Shown piece by piece: positions 25,815 through 36,584 of a DNA stretch of 64,000 nt. Source of the stretch: Arenimonas metalli CF5-1. GTDB taxonomy: Bacteria > Pseudomonadota > Gammaproteobacteria > Xanthomonadales > Xanthomonadaceae. Position numbers and translations under genes: made by a program. The first letter of the stretch is position 1. Every line of letters begins with the position of its first letter. Location: NCBI RefSeq assembly GCF_000747155.1, contig NZ_AVCK01000006.1, positions 1 to 64,000 on the forward strand, in the 5' to 3' direction. The notes under the pieces are model-generated. The model made no database searches, had not been told where the DNA came from, and saw only the letters and a program-made list of their open reading frames with translations.

Positions 25815-27018
25815 CGCCGTCGCCATTTGTGGGAGGGACTTCAGTCCCGATGCCCTCGGCCATCGGGACTGAAGTCCCTCCCACAGGGGGGGCGTCGAGG
25901 GTGATGCGCACGCCTTCCAGCGTCGCGCCGCCTACTTTTAGCCGCGGCGTTTGCAGTTCGCCCGACAGCGGCGGCAGCGGGTTGGCGGCGTCGGCGTCCA
26001 GCCAGGCGAGCAGCTCGGGAACGACCAGCGTGGTCTCGAGCACCGTCTCGTCGCGGCGCAGCCGCAGCGCCAGCGGGGCGCTCGCGTCGGGCGGGCCGTC
26101 GTACCGCAGCGAGAAACCGAAAGCGGCGGTGGACGACGCCAGCGGCTCGGGCAGGGCCGGCCAGCCCTCGGGCCAGCGCGGCAGTTCGCCCTCGAGCTTC
26201 AGCGAGAGCGTATCGCCGAAGTCCACGCGGCCAGCGCCGTCTAGGTCGGGCAGCGGGGATTCGGAGCGCCACTTCAGCTGGTCGAAGGCGAACGACAGGG
26301 GCTCGCCGGTCGCGTCGAGCTTGCCGGCCAGCGCCAGCGTCCACGGCGCGTCGGTGTCGCCGCTGCGCAGGCGGCCATTGGCATCCAGCGAAAGGTCGGT
26401 CGCGGTACCGGCCGGGTCCGCGGCAATTCGGCCCGCGAAGACGATCTCGGTGCTGGCCTGCACGAAGCGGCCCGAGAGCTCGGCGCTCGCCGGCGAGTCC
26501 GGCACAAGCTCGGGCAGTTCCAGTGCGAACGATTCGATCGCCCATTCCGCACCGAGGAGGCGTCCGTCGCGCACCAGCAGCCCGTCCGTGAACGTGGGCA
26601 GTTCGAAGGGCGTGTTGGACGGCGGCCGCGAGGCCTGCCAAGACGCCAGCGCGGCCAGGTCCAGTTCGGGGCGCTGCAGTTCGACGCGCGTGATCACCAG
26701 CGCATCGCCGCCCGTCAGCGTGTCCCAGGGCAGCGAAACTTCCGCGCGCTCGGCGCGCAGGATCCAGGGCGCCGCGGCGCCGGGCTGGCGAACCTTGAGG
26801 CCGGGCAGCACCAGCCGCGGCTCCGGCCGCAGCGCGTACTCGGGCGTGCCTTCGATCATGAACTCCAGCCCCAGCGCCTCGCCGGCGCGCGCCAGCACGG
26901 TGGCGGTGAGCCGGTTCGGTTCGAGCTGGCGGTTGACCCAGGTCGCGGCCAGCCCGGCCAGGACGACGAAGGCCGCCAGGATCCAGGGCCAGCGGCGCTT
27001 GCGCGGCGCGTCCGCCAT
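25807..27018 (-). CDS. AsmA-like protein with repeat-derived C-terminus
   Basis: This 403-residue protein has one N-terminal membrane helix (about 11-28, WILAAFVVLAGLAATWV) and a long beta-rich periplasmic part typical of small AsmA-family proteins. It lies between ftsY (1-bp overlap) and mutY (8-bp overlap) in one minus-strand operon. The C-terminal 20 or so residues (VGGTSVPMAEGIGTEVPP) are translated from a REP-like inverted repeat at 25828-25885, so the natural end of the protein has probably been replaced. The function is unknown beyond the envelope-lipid association of the family. Confidence 0.8.
   Translation of the reverse strand: MADAPRKRRWPWILAAFVVLAGLAATWVNRQLEPNRLTATVLARAGEALGLEFMIEGTPEYALRPEPRLVLPGLKVRQPGAAAPWILRAERAEVSLPWDTLTGGDALVITRVELQRPELDLAALASWQASRPPSNTPFELPTFTDGLLVRDGRLLGAEWAIESFALELPELVPDSPASAELSGRFVQASTEIVFAGRIAADPAGTATDLSLDANGRLRSGDTDAPWTLALAGKLDATGEPLSFAFDQLKWRSESPLPDLDGAGRVDFGDTLSLKLEGELPRWPEGWPALPEPLASSTAAFGFSLRYDGPPDASAPLALRLRRDETVLETTLVVPELLAWLDADAANPLPPLSGELQTPRLKVGGATLEGVRITLDAPPVGGTSVPMAEGIGTEVPPTNGDGDE
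25828..25885. repeat. REP-like inverted repeat inside coding sequence
   Basis: Perfect 25-bp arms surround an 8-base loop. The arm begins TGTGGGAGGGACTTCAGTCC, the same core as the repeat at 54340-54422 and closely related to the one at 31798-31866. Unlike those, it lies within a reading frame, the 3' end of the AsmA-like gene, and is translated. Confidence 0.93.
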
Positions 27019-28091
27019 CAGTCCCCGAGCGTGCCGGGCAGCAGCGCGTCCACGAAACCCTCGGGATCGAACACGCGCAGGTCCTCGGGCTTCTCGCCCA
27101 GGCCGATGAAGCGGATCGGGATGCCGAACTCACGCGCCAGCGCGAACAGCACGCCGCCCTTGGCGGTGCCGTCGAGCTTGGTGACGACCAGGCCGGTCAC
27201 GTTCACCGCGGCGTGGAACTGGCGCAGCTGGTTGAGCGCGTTCTGGCCGGTGGTGCCGTCGATCACCAGCAGCACTTCGTGCGGCGCGCGCGCATCCACC
27301 TTGCCCAGCACGCGGCGGATCTTGCCCAGTTCGGCCATCAGGCCGTGCTGGGTGTGCAGTCGGCCGGCGGTGTCGGCGATCAGCACGTCGACGCCGCGCG
27401 CCTTGGCGGCCTGCAGGCCGTCGAAGGCGACCGAGGCCGGATCGGCGTCCTGGCCCTGGGCGATCACGGCGACGTTGTTGCGCTCGCCCCAGATCTTGAG
27501 CTGCTCGACCGCGGCGGCGCGGAAGGTGTCGCCCGCGGCCAGCATCAGCGTGTGGCCGTCGAGCTGGAAGCGGCGCGCCAGCTTGCCGATGGTGGTGGTC
27601 TTGCCGACGCCGTTCACGCCGACGGTGAGGATGACGAAGGGCTTGGCCGCGGCGTCGATCTCCAGCGGCTTGGCCACCGGCTTGAGCATGGCCAGCAGGT
27701 CGTTGCGCAGCGCGGTCAGCAGCGCCTGGGCGTCGGCGAAATCGCGCGCCTTCATCCGCTTGCGCATGCGCTCGAGGATCTCGCGGGTGGCGGTGACGCC
27801 GACGTCGGCGGTGATCAGCGCGGTCTCGATCTCGTCGAGCAGGTCCTCGTCGAGCTTCGGGTTGCGCGAGAACAGCCCGCCCAGGCTGCGCGCGAACAGC
27901 GTGCCGCCCAGGGTGCCGCGCATGGCCTCGCGGCCCTCGGCGCGCTCGGCCTCGAGCCGGGCCTGCTTTTCCTCCTGGTGCACGGTGAACGCGCGGGCCA
28001 GGTCCTCCGGGCTGAAGCCCGAGCGCGCGGGCGCGTCGGCGGGCCTGGCCGGCTGGGGCTTCTCGGGTTTTTTCTTGAGGAAATCGAACAT
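27018..28091 (-). CDS. ftsY: Signal recognition particle receptor
   Basis: FtsY is the membrane-associated GTPase that docks SRP-ribosome complexes for co-translational insertion. In the 357-residue product a charged Lys/Glu/Pro-rich N-terminal region (1-60) precedes the helical N domain and the G domain. GTPase motifs are GVNGVGKTTTIGKLA (G1), DTAGRLHTQ (G3) and TKLDGTAKGG (G4); the C-terminus GLGEKPEDLRVFDPEGFVDAL is typical. It is the first gene of ftsY-asmA-like-mutY-yggX and is divergent from rsmD. Confidence 0.98.
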   Translation of the reverse strand: MFDFLKKKPEKPQPARPADAPARSGFSPEDLARAFTVHQEEKQARLEAERAEGREAMRGTLGGTLFARSLGGLFSRNPKLDEDLLDEIETALITADVGVTATREILERMRKRMKARDFADAQALLTALRNDLLAMLKPVAKPLEIDAAAKPFVILTVGVNGVGKTTTIGKLARRFQLDGHTLMLAAGDTFRAAAVEQLKIWGERNNVAVIAQGQDADPASVAFDGLQAAKARGVDVLIADTAGRLHTQHGLMAELGKIRRVLGKVDARAPHEVLLVIDGTTGQNALNQLRQFHAAVNVTGLVVTKLDGTAKGGVLFALAREFGIPIRFIGLGEKPEDLRVFDPEGFVDALLPGTLGD

Positions 28092-28147
28092 CGCGCTGCT
28101 TTCGCGGACAATGCGCGGATGTTACCACCCGGCCCCCGGACTCCCCG

Positions 28148-29268
<1,121 letters not shown>

Positions 29269-29293
29269 GACCCATTACAAGAGAGGCATCACC

Positions 29294-29797
29294 ATGAACC
29301 GCATCCTTGCTCCGCTTGCCCTGCTGCTCTCGCTCACCCTGCTCGCCGGCTGCCAGAAGGAAGAAGAGGCCGCGCCGGCCCCGGCCGCGCTGGTCGCGCC
29401 CGCCGACGGCGACGACATGGCCTGGAAGGAATACCTGGGCAAGGTCGTGGCCCAGAACCAGGCCGGCGTCACCGACCGCATCTTCCCGTACTACCTGCCC
29501 AACAACAGCGACACGCTTACTGAGTCCGACCAGGACGGCCGCACCCAGTACGCGCGCCAGCTCGAGAACGTCAGCGCCGTCGTGGCGCGCACCGTGCTGC
29601 CGGGCAACATGCTCGCCTTCGGTTCGCCGGACAGCGCCAAGATGGCCGACCTGATCGTGGCCTCCTTCACCGGCGCCGAGCCGACCGCGCTCAAGGGCTC
29701 GATCGTGCTGTTCATCGGCACCCCGGCCGACAGCGAGCGCGTGAAGCCGGTGGTCGAGGCCTCGGGCGCGACCTACGTCTTCGTCGAAGCCAAGTGA
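29294..29797 (+). CDS. Putative lipoprotein of unknown function
   Basis: This 167-residue protein has a lipoprotein signal peptide: MNRILAPLALLLSLTLLAGC, lipobox LAGC at residues 17-20. The ATG at 29294 is preceded by an AAGAGAGG ribosome binding site. The mature part (WKEYLGKVVAQNQAGVTDRIFPYYLP and onward, ending GSIVLFIGTP and ATYVFVEAK) looks like a small alpha/beta domain, but I do not recognise the family. It is flanked by coaD and the ferredoxin gene on the same strand. Confidence 0.75.
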   Translation: MNRILAPLALLLSLTLLAGCQKEEEAAPAPAALVAPADGDDMAWKEYLGKVVAQNQAGVTDRIFPYYLPNNSDTLTESDQDGRTQYARQLENVSAVVARTVLPGNMLAFGSPDSAKMADLIVASFTGAEPTALKGSIVLFIGTPADSERVKPVVEASGATYVFVEAK

Positions 29798-29843
29798 GAA
29801 ACGGCGCGCGTCCCGGCCCCGGCCGGGACGCGCGTGCAAGCCA

Positions 29844-30101
29844 ATGTCCCTGCTGATCAACCAGCTCTGCATCAACTGCGACGTCTGCGCGCCGGCCTGC
29901 CCGAACGATGCGATCAGCCAGGGTGAAACGATCTACGTGATCGACCCGCGCCGCTGCACCGAGTGCGTCGGCCACCACGACGAGCCGCAGTGCGTCGTCG
30001 TCTGCCCGGTCGAGTGCATCGACCCCGACCCGGCCCATCCCGAATCCCACGAGCAGCTGCTCGCCAAATTGCTGAACCTGCAGCAGGAGTCCGCCGCGTG
30101 A
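29844..30101 (+). CDS. YfhL family 4Fe-4S dicluster ferredoxin
   Basis: This is an 85-residue ferredoxin. Cluster ligands are visible as C-x2-C-x2-C-x3-C in the first half (CINCDVCAPACPNDA), then C-x2-C-x8-C-x3-C (CTECVGHHDEPQCVVVCPVE), the expanded second motif that marks the YfhL/Fdx_Alvin group. It acts as a cytosolic low-potential electron carrier; its partner is unknown. Its TGA overlaps the GTG start of the gamma-glutamyltransferase gene, so translation is probably coupled. Confidence 0.95.
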   Translation: MSLLINQLCINCDVCAPACPNDAISQGETIYVIDPRRCTECVGHHDEPQCVVVCPVECIDPDPAHPESHEQLLAKLLNLQQESAA

Positions 30102-31795
30102 CCCGAGCCTTCCTCCTTGGCCTGCTTTTCCTGCCGATGCTGGCGCTGGCCGACGCGCCCGCCGCCAAGCCGCGCCAGGCCGCCATCGCCAGCGCCAACG
30201 CCTACGCCACCGACGCCGGCATGGAAGTGCTGGCCAAGGGCGGCAACGCCTTCGACGCCGCGGTGGCGGTCAGCGCCACGCTGGGCCTGGTCGAGCCGGA
30301 GAGTTCCGGCCTGGGCGGCGGCGGCTTCATGCTGCTGCACGTGGCCAGGGACCAGCGCGACGTGTTCGTGGATGCGCGCGAGCGCGCGCCGTTCGCCGCC
30401 ACCCGCGACATGTTCCTGGACGCCGAAGGCAACGCCAACCGCCGCCTGTCGGTGGACGGGGCGCTGGCCGCGGGCATCCCCGGCCTGCCCGCGGGCCTGG
30501 AGCATCTCGCCAAGCGTTACGGAAAGCTGCCGCTGTCCGAATCGCTGGCGCCCGCCATCCGCCTCGCGCGCGAAGGCTGGAAGTTCGGCCCGAAGAACGC
30601 GGCGATGATGGGCTACCGGCGCGATGCGCTCGCCGCCAACGCCGGTGCGGCCAGGCTCTTCCTGCGCGACGGCCAGGTGCCGGCGCAGGGCACGCTGATG
30701 CGCAACGAGGACTACGCCCGCACGCTGGAAGCGATCGCGCGCGAAGGTGCGGACGGCTTCTACCGCGGCGCCAACGGTCGCCGGCTGGTGGCCGGCGTGC
30801 GCAAGGCCGGCGGCATCTGGACCGCGCGCGACCTCGAGGAATACCGCGTGGTCGAGCGCGAGCCGATCCGCATCCGCCACCGCGGCGTCGAGATCGTCAC
30901 CGCGCCGCCGCCGTCCTCGGGTGGCGTCGCGCTGGCGACCATCTTCAACATCCTCGACGGCTACGACTATGCGGCGATGGGCAAGGTCGCGCGCACCCAC
31001 CTGGTGGTGGAAGCGATGCGCCGCGCCTACCGCGACCGCGCGATCTACCTCGGCGACCCGGATTTCGTGCAGGTGCCGGTGCCGCTGCTGGTGGGCAAGG
31101 ACTACGCCGCGGGCCTGCGCGCCGGCATCAACACCGAGCGCGCCACGCCCAGCGACATGCTGCCGGGCGTCACCGTGCCGCCCTCGCGCCCGGACACCAC
31201 GCATTTTTCGGTGATCGACGCGGAGGGCAACCTCGCCGCCGTCACCCAGACCGTGAACCTGCCGTACGGCAACGCGGTGGTGGTGCCGGGCACCGGCTTC
31301 CTGCTCAACAACGAGATGGACGACTTCTCGGTGAAGCCGGGCGTGCCCAACGCCTTCGGCCTGGTCGGCGAGGACGCCAACGCGATCGCGCCGGGCAAGC
31401 GCCCGCTGTCTTCGATGACGCCGACCTTCCTGCTCGGCCAGGACCGGGTCGCTGTGCTGGGCACGCCGGGCGGCAGCCGCATCGTCACGATGGTGCTGCT
31501 GGGCCTGTTCGAACTGATGGAAGGCGAGGGCGCGCAGGCCACGGCCGATGCGCCGCGCTTCCACCACCAGTACCTGCCCGACCAGCTCTCGGCCGAGCCG
31601 GAAGCCTTCACCGCCGCCGAGATCGAGGCGCTCAAGGCGCGCGGCCACGCGGTGCAGGTCGGCGACCGCAGCTGGGGCAACATGCAGGTGGTGCTGTGGC
31701 GCCGCGACACCGGCGAAGTCGAGGCCGGCACCGATCCGCGCTGGAAGGGCGTGGGCAAGGGCACTTCCTCCGACGAGTCCGCCATCTACCGCTAG
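30098..31795 (+). CDS. ggt: Gamma-glutamyltransferase
   Basis: Ggt is a periplasmic enzyme that hydrolyses or transfers the gamma-glutamyl group of glutathione; the proenzyme cleaves itself into two subunits. The 565-residue product has a signal peptide (1-19, ending LALA). The autoprocessing site and nucleophile is Thr367, first residue of [27 protein letters not shown] and the [11 protein letters not shown] segment fit the family. A GTG at 30098 was chosen because it follows a GCAGGAG site and gives the signal peptide; it overlaps the ferredoxin stop. A large inverted repeat follows the stop. Confidence 0.95.
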   Translation: MTRAFLLGLLFLPMLALADAPAAKPRQAAIASANAYATDAGMEVLAKGGNAFDAAVAVSATLGLVEPESSGLGGGGFMLLHVARDQRDVFVDARERAPFAATRDMFLDAEGNANRRLSVDGALAAGIPGLPAGLEHLAKRYGKLPLSESLAPAIRLAREGWKFGPKNAAMMGYRRDALAANAGAARLFLRDGQVPAQGTLMRNEDYARTLEAIAREGADGFYRGANGRRLVAGVRKAGGIWTARDLEEYRVVEREPIRIRHRGVEIVTAPPPSSGGVALATIFNILDGYDYAAMGKVARTHLVVEAMRRAYRDRAIYLGDPDFVQVPVPLLVGKDYAAGLRAGINTERATPSDMLPGVTVPPSRPDTTHFSVIDAEGNLAAVTQTVNLPYGNAVVVPGTGFLLNNEMDDFSVKPGVPNAFGLVGEDANAIAPGKRPLSSMTPTFLLGQDRVAVLGTPGGSRIVTMVLLGLFELMEGEGAQATADAPRFHHQYLPDQLSAEPEAFTAAEIEALKARGHAVQVGDRSWGNMQVVLWRRDTGEVEAGTDPRWKGVGKGTSSDESAIYR

Positions 31796-31797
31796 CC

Positions 31798-31866
31798 CCT
31801 GTAGGAGGGCCTTCAGGCCCGAAGCTTTTCGCCGAAAGGCTTCGGGCCTGAAGGCCCTCCTACAGG
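31798..31866. repeat. REP-like inverted repeat
   Basis: This is a long near-perfect hairpin with arms starting CCTGTAGGAGGGCCTTCAGG, between ggt and the metallo-beta-lactamase gene. It is a sequence variant (GGCC for GACT in the arms) of the repeats at 25828-25885 and 54340-54422. It could also act as a transcription terminator or an mRNA-stabilising structure. Confidence 0.92.
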
Positions 31867-31886
31867 GAGAGGGAAGGAGTATCGCT

Positions 31887-32777
<891 letters not shown>

Positions 32778-32787
32778 GGACACCCCG

Positions 32788-33204
32788 ATGAAGACGATGC
32801 TGAGCCTGTGGCTGCTGTGCGCCGCCCCCGTTGCCCTCGCCGCGAACTACGGCGAGCCGATGCCCGCCGGCGAACCGGTGGCGATCTCGGCCGCCGCCGC
32901 CGACCCCGCCGCGCACGCGGACGCGCCCGCCAAGTTCAGCGGCCGCATCACCCAGGTCTGCCAGAAGAAGGGCTGCTGGGTCGTGCTCGAGGACGAGGGC
33001 AGCAGCGCCCGCGTGATGGCCAAGGACCACGGCTTCGAAGTGCCCAAGGACGCCAGCGGCCGCGCCGTGGCCTACGGCCAGCTGCAGATGGAGCCGATCA
33101 GCGAAGAGCACGCCCGCCACCTGGTGGAAGACGACGGCGCCGCGGCGCCGGCCGAGCGCGAGCTGCGCATCGTCGCCACCGCGATCTACATCCCTGAAGC
33201 CTGA
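32788..33204 (+). CDS. DUF4920 secreted protein
   Basis: This 138-residue protein has a signal peptide (1-19, ending ALAANYG). The mature part (FSGRITQVCQKKGCWVVLEDEGSSARVMAKDH) matches the DUF4920 pattern, a small OB-like beta-barrel with a C-x4-GCW motif that could form a disulfide or bind a metal. Family function is unknown. It is 10 bp downstream of the MBL-fold gene. Confidence 0.85.
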   Translation: MKTMLSLWLLCAAPVALAANYGEPMPAGEPVAISAAAADPAAHADAPAKFSGRITQVCQKKGCWVVLEDEGSSARVMAKDHGFEVPKDASGRAVAYGQLQMEPISEEHARHLVEDDGAAAPAERELRIVATAIYIPEA

Positions 33205-33262
33205 GCGTCATACCGGCGGGCGATGATGGTCCGCTGGATTCCAGCTGATCAGGGAGAGGGTT

Positions 33263-34669
33263 TTGGCTGAGGACATCGAGGCGCCGCGCATCAGCCGCCG
33301 GCGCCTGCTCAAGGGCGGGCTGGGCCTGGGCGTGACGACCGCGCTGGGCCTGGGCCCGGTGGGCAAGCTGATGGCGCAGGCCGGCAGCGGCCTGGGTATA
33401 TCCGCCGGTTACGGCCCGTTGGCGCCGGTGGCCGACCGCGCCACCGGCCTCCCGCTGCTGCAGCTGCCGGCGGGCTTCGAATACGTGAGCTTCGCCTGGA
33501 CCGGCGAGGAAATCGCGCCCGGCCAGGCCTGCCCGCGCAAGCACGACGGCATGGGAGTGGTGCGGGCCGACGGCGACATCGTCACCTTGGTGCGCAACCA
33601 CGAGATCACCGAGGACCCGGGCGGTAGCTTCGCGCCGGCCTCGGCCACCTACGATCCTGACTGCCGCGGCGGTACCGTGACACTGCGCTTCGACACTGCG
33701 CGCGGCGCCTTCGTCGATGCGCGGCCGTCGCTCTCGGGCACCCTGGTTAACTGCGCCGGCGGCACCACGCCCTGGGGCAGCTGGCTGTCGTGCGAGGAGA
33801 TCGTGCTCGACCGGGGGCAGGTGGTCGAAGTGGAAGGGCAGGAGTACACGATCCAGCACAGCCACGGTTTCATCTTCGAGGTGCCCGGCGACGGCCTGTC
33901 CAATGCCGAGCCGCTGATGGCCATGGGCCAGATGAAGCACGAGGCGGCCTGCGTGGACCCGCGCGACGGCATCGTCTACCTCACCGAGGACCACAAGCCG
34001 TTCGCGGGCTTTTATCGGTTCATCCCTAGGGTCCAGGGCGAACTGGCCCGCGGCGGCCGCTTGCAGATGCTGGCCGCCGAGGGCGTGCGCGACCTGCGCA
34101 AGGGCCGCCGCGTGGGTGAGCGGCTGCGTGTGCGCTGGGTGGACATCGACGAACCCACCCGCGGCTGCGATGCCGACGGTGGACCGGGCGGCCTGGTGCG
34201 CCAGGGCCTGGCCAACGGCGGCTCGGCCTTCATCCGCCTCGAGGGCGTGGTGGTCGCCGATGAGCGCGTGTACTTCACATCCACTAGCGGCGGCGACGCC
34301 GAATGTGGCCAGCTTTGGGCCTACCACCCGCGCGCGGGGCTGCTCGAGCTGGTGTTCGAGTCGCCGGGGCGCGACGTGCTCGATTATCCCGACAACATCA
34401 TCGCCAGCCCGCGTGGCGGCCTGGTGATCTGCGAGGACTCCGACCAGCCGGTGCAGCGCCTGTATGGCCTCGACCGCGACGGCGGCCTGTTCGAGTTCTG
34501 TCGCAACAACGTGCAGCTGGATGGGCACCGGGGCTTTAGCGGAGACTTCCGCGAAGAGGAATGGGCGGGTGCCTGCTTCTCGCCGGACGGCCGCTGGCTG
34601 TTCGCCAACGTCTACGCGCCGGGCTTCACGGTGGCGATCACGGGTCCCTGGCGCAACGGGCTGATCTGA
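33263..34669 (+). CDS. Tat-exported DUF839 (PhoX-like) protein
   Basis: This 468-residue protein has a twin-arginine signal (SRRRLLKGGLGLGVTTALGLG, from about residue 10). The rest is a DUF839 beta-propeller related to PhoX alkaline phosphatases, including HDGMGVVRADGDIVTLVRNHE, CAGGTTPWGSWLSCEE, YLTEDHKPFAGFYRFIP and PDNIIASPRGGLVICEDS. PhoX enzymes use calcium and iron in the periplasm; whether this one is a phosphatase is uncertain. A TTG start at 33263 is used, preceded by AGGGAGAGGG; no better ATG exists before the signal. Confidence 0.9.
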   Translation: MAEDIEAPRISRRRLLKGGLGLGVTTALGLGPVGKLMAQAGSGLGISAGYGPLAPVADRATGLPLLQLPAGFEYVSFAWTGEEIAPGQACPRKHDGMGVVRADGDIVTLVRNHEITEDPGGSFAPASATYDPDCRGGTVTLRFDTARGAFVDARPSLSGTLVNCAGGTTPWGSWLSCEEIVLDRGQVVEVEGQEYTIQHSHGFIFEVPGDGLSNAEPLMAMGQMKHEAACVDPRDGIVYLTEDHKPFAGFYRFIPRVQGELARGGRLQMLAAEGVRDLRKGRRVGERLRVRWVDIDEPTRGCDADGGPGGLVRQGLANGGSAFIRLEGVVVADERVYFTSTSGGDAECGQLWAYHPRAGLLELVFESPGRDVLDYPDNIIASPRGGLVICEDSDQPVQRLYGLDRDGGLFEFCRNNVQLDGHRGFSGDFREEEWAGACFSPDGRWLFANVYAPGFTVAITGPWRNGLI

Positions 34670-34736
34670 GCCCGGGATTGCGGTCGCCGGGGCCGCCATC
34701 GGATCATGCTGGCCACGCCCACCGGATGCACCGACG

Positions 34737-35132
34737 ATGATCACCCTTCTTTACGCCGCGCTTTGCACCCTGCTGGTCCTGTTCCTGGCCGGGCGCGTGA
34801 TGGCGTTCCGCGTCAAGCACAAGGTCGGCCTGGGCGATGGCGGCCACGGCGAGCTCAACCGGCGCGTGCGCGCGCACGCCAACGCCGTCGAGTACCTGCC
34901 GCTGGCGCTGATCCTGCTCGGCGGCATGGAGCTCAACGGCTACTCGGACGCGGTGATCCATGCCTTCGGCGCGACGCTGCTGGTCTCGCGCCTGCTGCAC
35001 GCCTGGGGCCTGAGCCGCAGCGCCGGCACCAGCCCGGGCCGCTTCCTCGGCACGCTGCTCACGCTGCTGCTGATGATCGCGATGGCCCTCTTCGCCATCC
35101 ACGGCTTCATCACCCAGCTTTCGGCGGGGTGA
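34737..35132 (+). CDS. MAPEG family membrane protein
   Basis: This 131-residue protein has four hydrophobic segments (about 2-20, 52-72, 76-92 and 106-128). The conserved MAPEG stretch reads RVRAHANAVEYLPLALILL (residues 42-60), containing the R-x-H-x-N-x-x-E motif. MAPEG proteins are small membrane enzymes of glutathione and eicosanoid metabolism; bacterial members are mostly uncharacterised. The inverted repeat just downstream probably ends the transcript. Confidence 0.92.
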   Translation: MITLLYAALCTLLVLFLAGRVMAFRVKHKVGLGDGGHGELNRRVRAHANAVEYLPLALILLGGMELNGYSDAVIHAFGATLLVSRLLHAWGLSRSAGTSPGRFLGTLLTLLLMIAMALFAIHGFITQLSAG

Positions 35133-35138
35133 TTTTTC

Positions 35139-35221
35139 AGACGCGGATTAACGCGGATAAACGCGGATAGAGCAGAGAAAAGATCGAGATTCTTTTGCCC
35201 TATCCGCGTTAATCCGCGTCT
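35139..35221. repeat. ACGCGGAT inverted and tandem repeat
   Basis: Perfect 21-bp arms (35139-35159 and 35201-35221) enclose a 41-bp loop. The left side contains three successive copies of the unit ACGCGGAT(T/A)A, beginning at 35141. It lies between the convergent MAPEG and EF-hand genes and may serve as a two-way terminator. It is a different repeat family from the GGGAGGGACTTCAG hairpins. Confidence 0.9.
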
Positions 35222-35227
35222 AGAGAA

Positions 35228-35548
35228 TCAGCGGCGGGGTGGGGCGAGGAGTTCGGCGGGGGTGAGGTGGCCGTCGCCGTTGGCGTCCTGGCGGTGGAAC
35301 TGCGCGGTGAAGCGCTCGTGGTGTTCGGCCAGCGTGATCGTGGGCGCGTTCGGGATGTGCTGCTCGCCGGGCTCGAGCACGTCGTTGAGGTTCGCGTCCA
35401 TCTGCCGGAACGCGAAGCTCATGCGCTCGAGGAATTCCGGCAGCGAAACCCGCCCGTCGCCATCGGTGTCCACCTGCGCGAAGTAAGCGTCCGTCGCCGC
35501 GACCGGCGCGGCGAGCAGCAGCACGAGCAGGGCGAGGCTAGCCCGCAT
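35228..35548 (-). CDS. Secreted EF-hand protein
   Basis: This 106-residue protein has a signal peptide (1-18, ending VAAT). Canonical EF-hand loops are DTDGDGRVSLPE and DANGDGHLTPAE; between them DANLNDVLEPGE is a third, degenerate loop. It probably binds calcium in the periplasm. Its start overlaps the rlmM stop by 11 bp, so it is the last gene of the glnS-deaminase-rlmM operon. Confidence 0.88.
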   Translation of the reverse strand: MRASLALLVLLLAAPVAATDAYFAQVDTDGDGRVSLPEFLERMSFAFRQMDANLNDVLEPGEQHIPNAPTITLAEHHERFTAQFHRQDANGDGHLTPAELLAPPRR

Positions 35549-36584
35549 ACACCGTGATCTCTTCGCGGTCGTGGTAGAGCTGCTTCGCGCGCAGCGTCAG
35601 CGGCCGGCCGGCGTGGTCGACGAAATGCTGCAGGCAGTCGCGGGTCTCGTCCCAGCGCTTCTTCATCGGCAGCTTGAGGTTGAAGATCGCGTGCTTGCAC
35701 CAGCCCTCGCGGAACCAGGTGGCCATGCGGTCGGCGACCTTGCGCGGCGACTCAACCATGTCGCAGACCATCCAGTCCAGCGGCTTGGGCGGCTGCCAGC
35801 GGAAACCGTCGGCGCGGATGTGCTCGATCACCGGCATGTCCAGCGCGCTCTGCGCCATCGGGCCGTTGTCCACCGAGAACACGCGGATGTGCTGGCGCGC
35901 CAGCACCCAGCTCCAGCCGCCGGGCGCGGCGCCCAGGTCGGCGGCGAACATGCCGGGCTTGATGAACTCGGCGCGCTCCTTCTCGGTCAGCAGCATCATC
36001 AGCGCTTCCTCGAGCTTGAGCGCCGAGCGGCTGGGCGCGTCGGCGTGCGCCCGCAGGCGCGGCACGCCCAGCGGCCAGGGCGAAGCGTCCTTCGGGTCGG
36101 CGCTGCCGAGCATCGCGTGGTCGCCGGCCAGCATCAGCACGTGCAGCCGCGGCAGCCGGAGGTCTTCCTTCTCGGTGATCAGGCCGCGCTGGCGCAGGGC
36201 GGGGCGCAGCGCGTTGCCGAAGGAGCGCGCCAGGCCGGCGAGCTGCTTGCCTTCGTCGGAATCGGGGTGTTCGACCCAGACGTCGCCGTGGCGGCCGCGG
36301 CCGCCGAGCGCGTCCATGATCGGCGCGATGCGGTCCTTCGGGTCCATGCCCGGCAGGTCGGCGAGCAGGCGCAGCTTCTGGCGCGCGAAGATCAGGGTGG
36401 ACCAGGGCAGCGCCTTCGCCAGCCCGGCGCCGTCCTCCACGCCGAGGAACTGCACGTAGCCGGAGTTGCGCTCGGTGCGGGCATAGCCCGGGAAGCCGGC
36501 GATCGCGGCGCGTTCGCTCAGTTCGGCGGCGAGCTCGGGCTCGAAGCCGGGGCGGCAGTAGGCCAGCAGGCCGTCAGTAGACAA
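35538..36584 (-). CDS. rlmM: 23S rRNA (cytidine(2498)-2'-O)-methyltransferase
   Basis: RlmM 2'-O-methylates C2498 in 23S rRNA. The 348-residue product, close to the usual 355-365, has an N-terminal THUMP-like region (CRPGFEPELAAELSERAA) and a Rossmann methyltransferase domain with AADLGAAPGGWSWVLARQ (about 215-232), DNGPMAQSAL, DWMVCDMVE and KLPMKKRW, giving the K-D-K-type catalytic set of 2'-O-methylases. It overlaps the deaminase gene upstream (11 bp) and the EF-hand gene downstream. Confidence 0.96.
   Translation of the reverse strand: MSTDGLLAYCRPGFEPELAAELSERAAIAGFPGYARTERNSGYVQFLGVEDGAGLAKALPWSTLIFARQKLRLLADLPGMDPKDRIAPIMDALGGRGRHGDVWVEHPDSDEGKQLAGLARSFGNALRPALRQRGLITEKEDLRLPRLHVLMLAGDHAMLGSADPKDASPWPLGVPRLRAHADAPSRSALKLEEALMMLLTEKERAEFIKPGMFAADLGAAPGGWSWVLARQHIRVFSVDNGPMAQSALDMPVIEHIRADGFRWQPPKPLDWMVCDMVESPRKVADRMATWFREGWCKHAIFNLKLPMKKRWDETRDCLQHFVDHAGRPLTLRAKQLYHDREEITVYAG

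Noticed and set aside
35139-35221. A CRISPR-like array
   Set aside because: Only three 10-bp units in direct contact without spacers; it is an inverted repeat, not a CRISPR.
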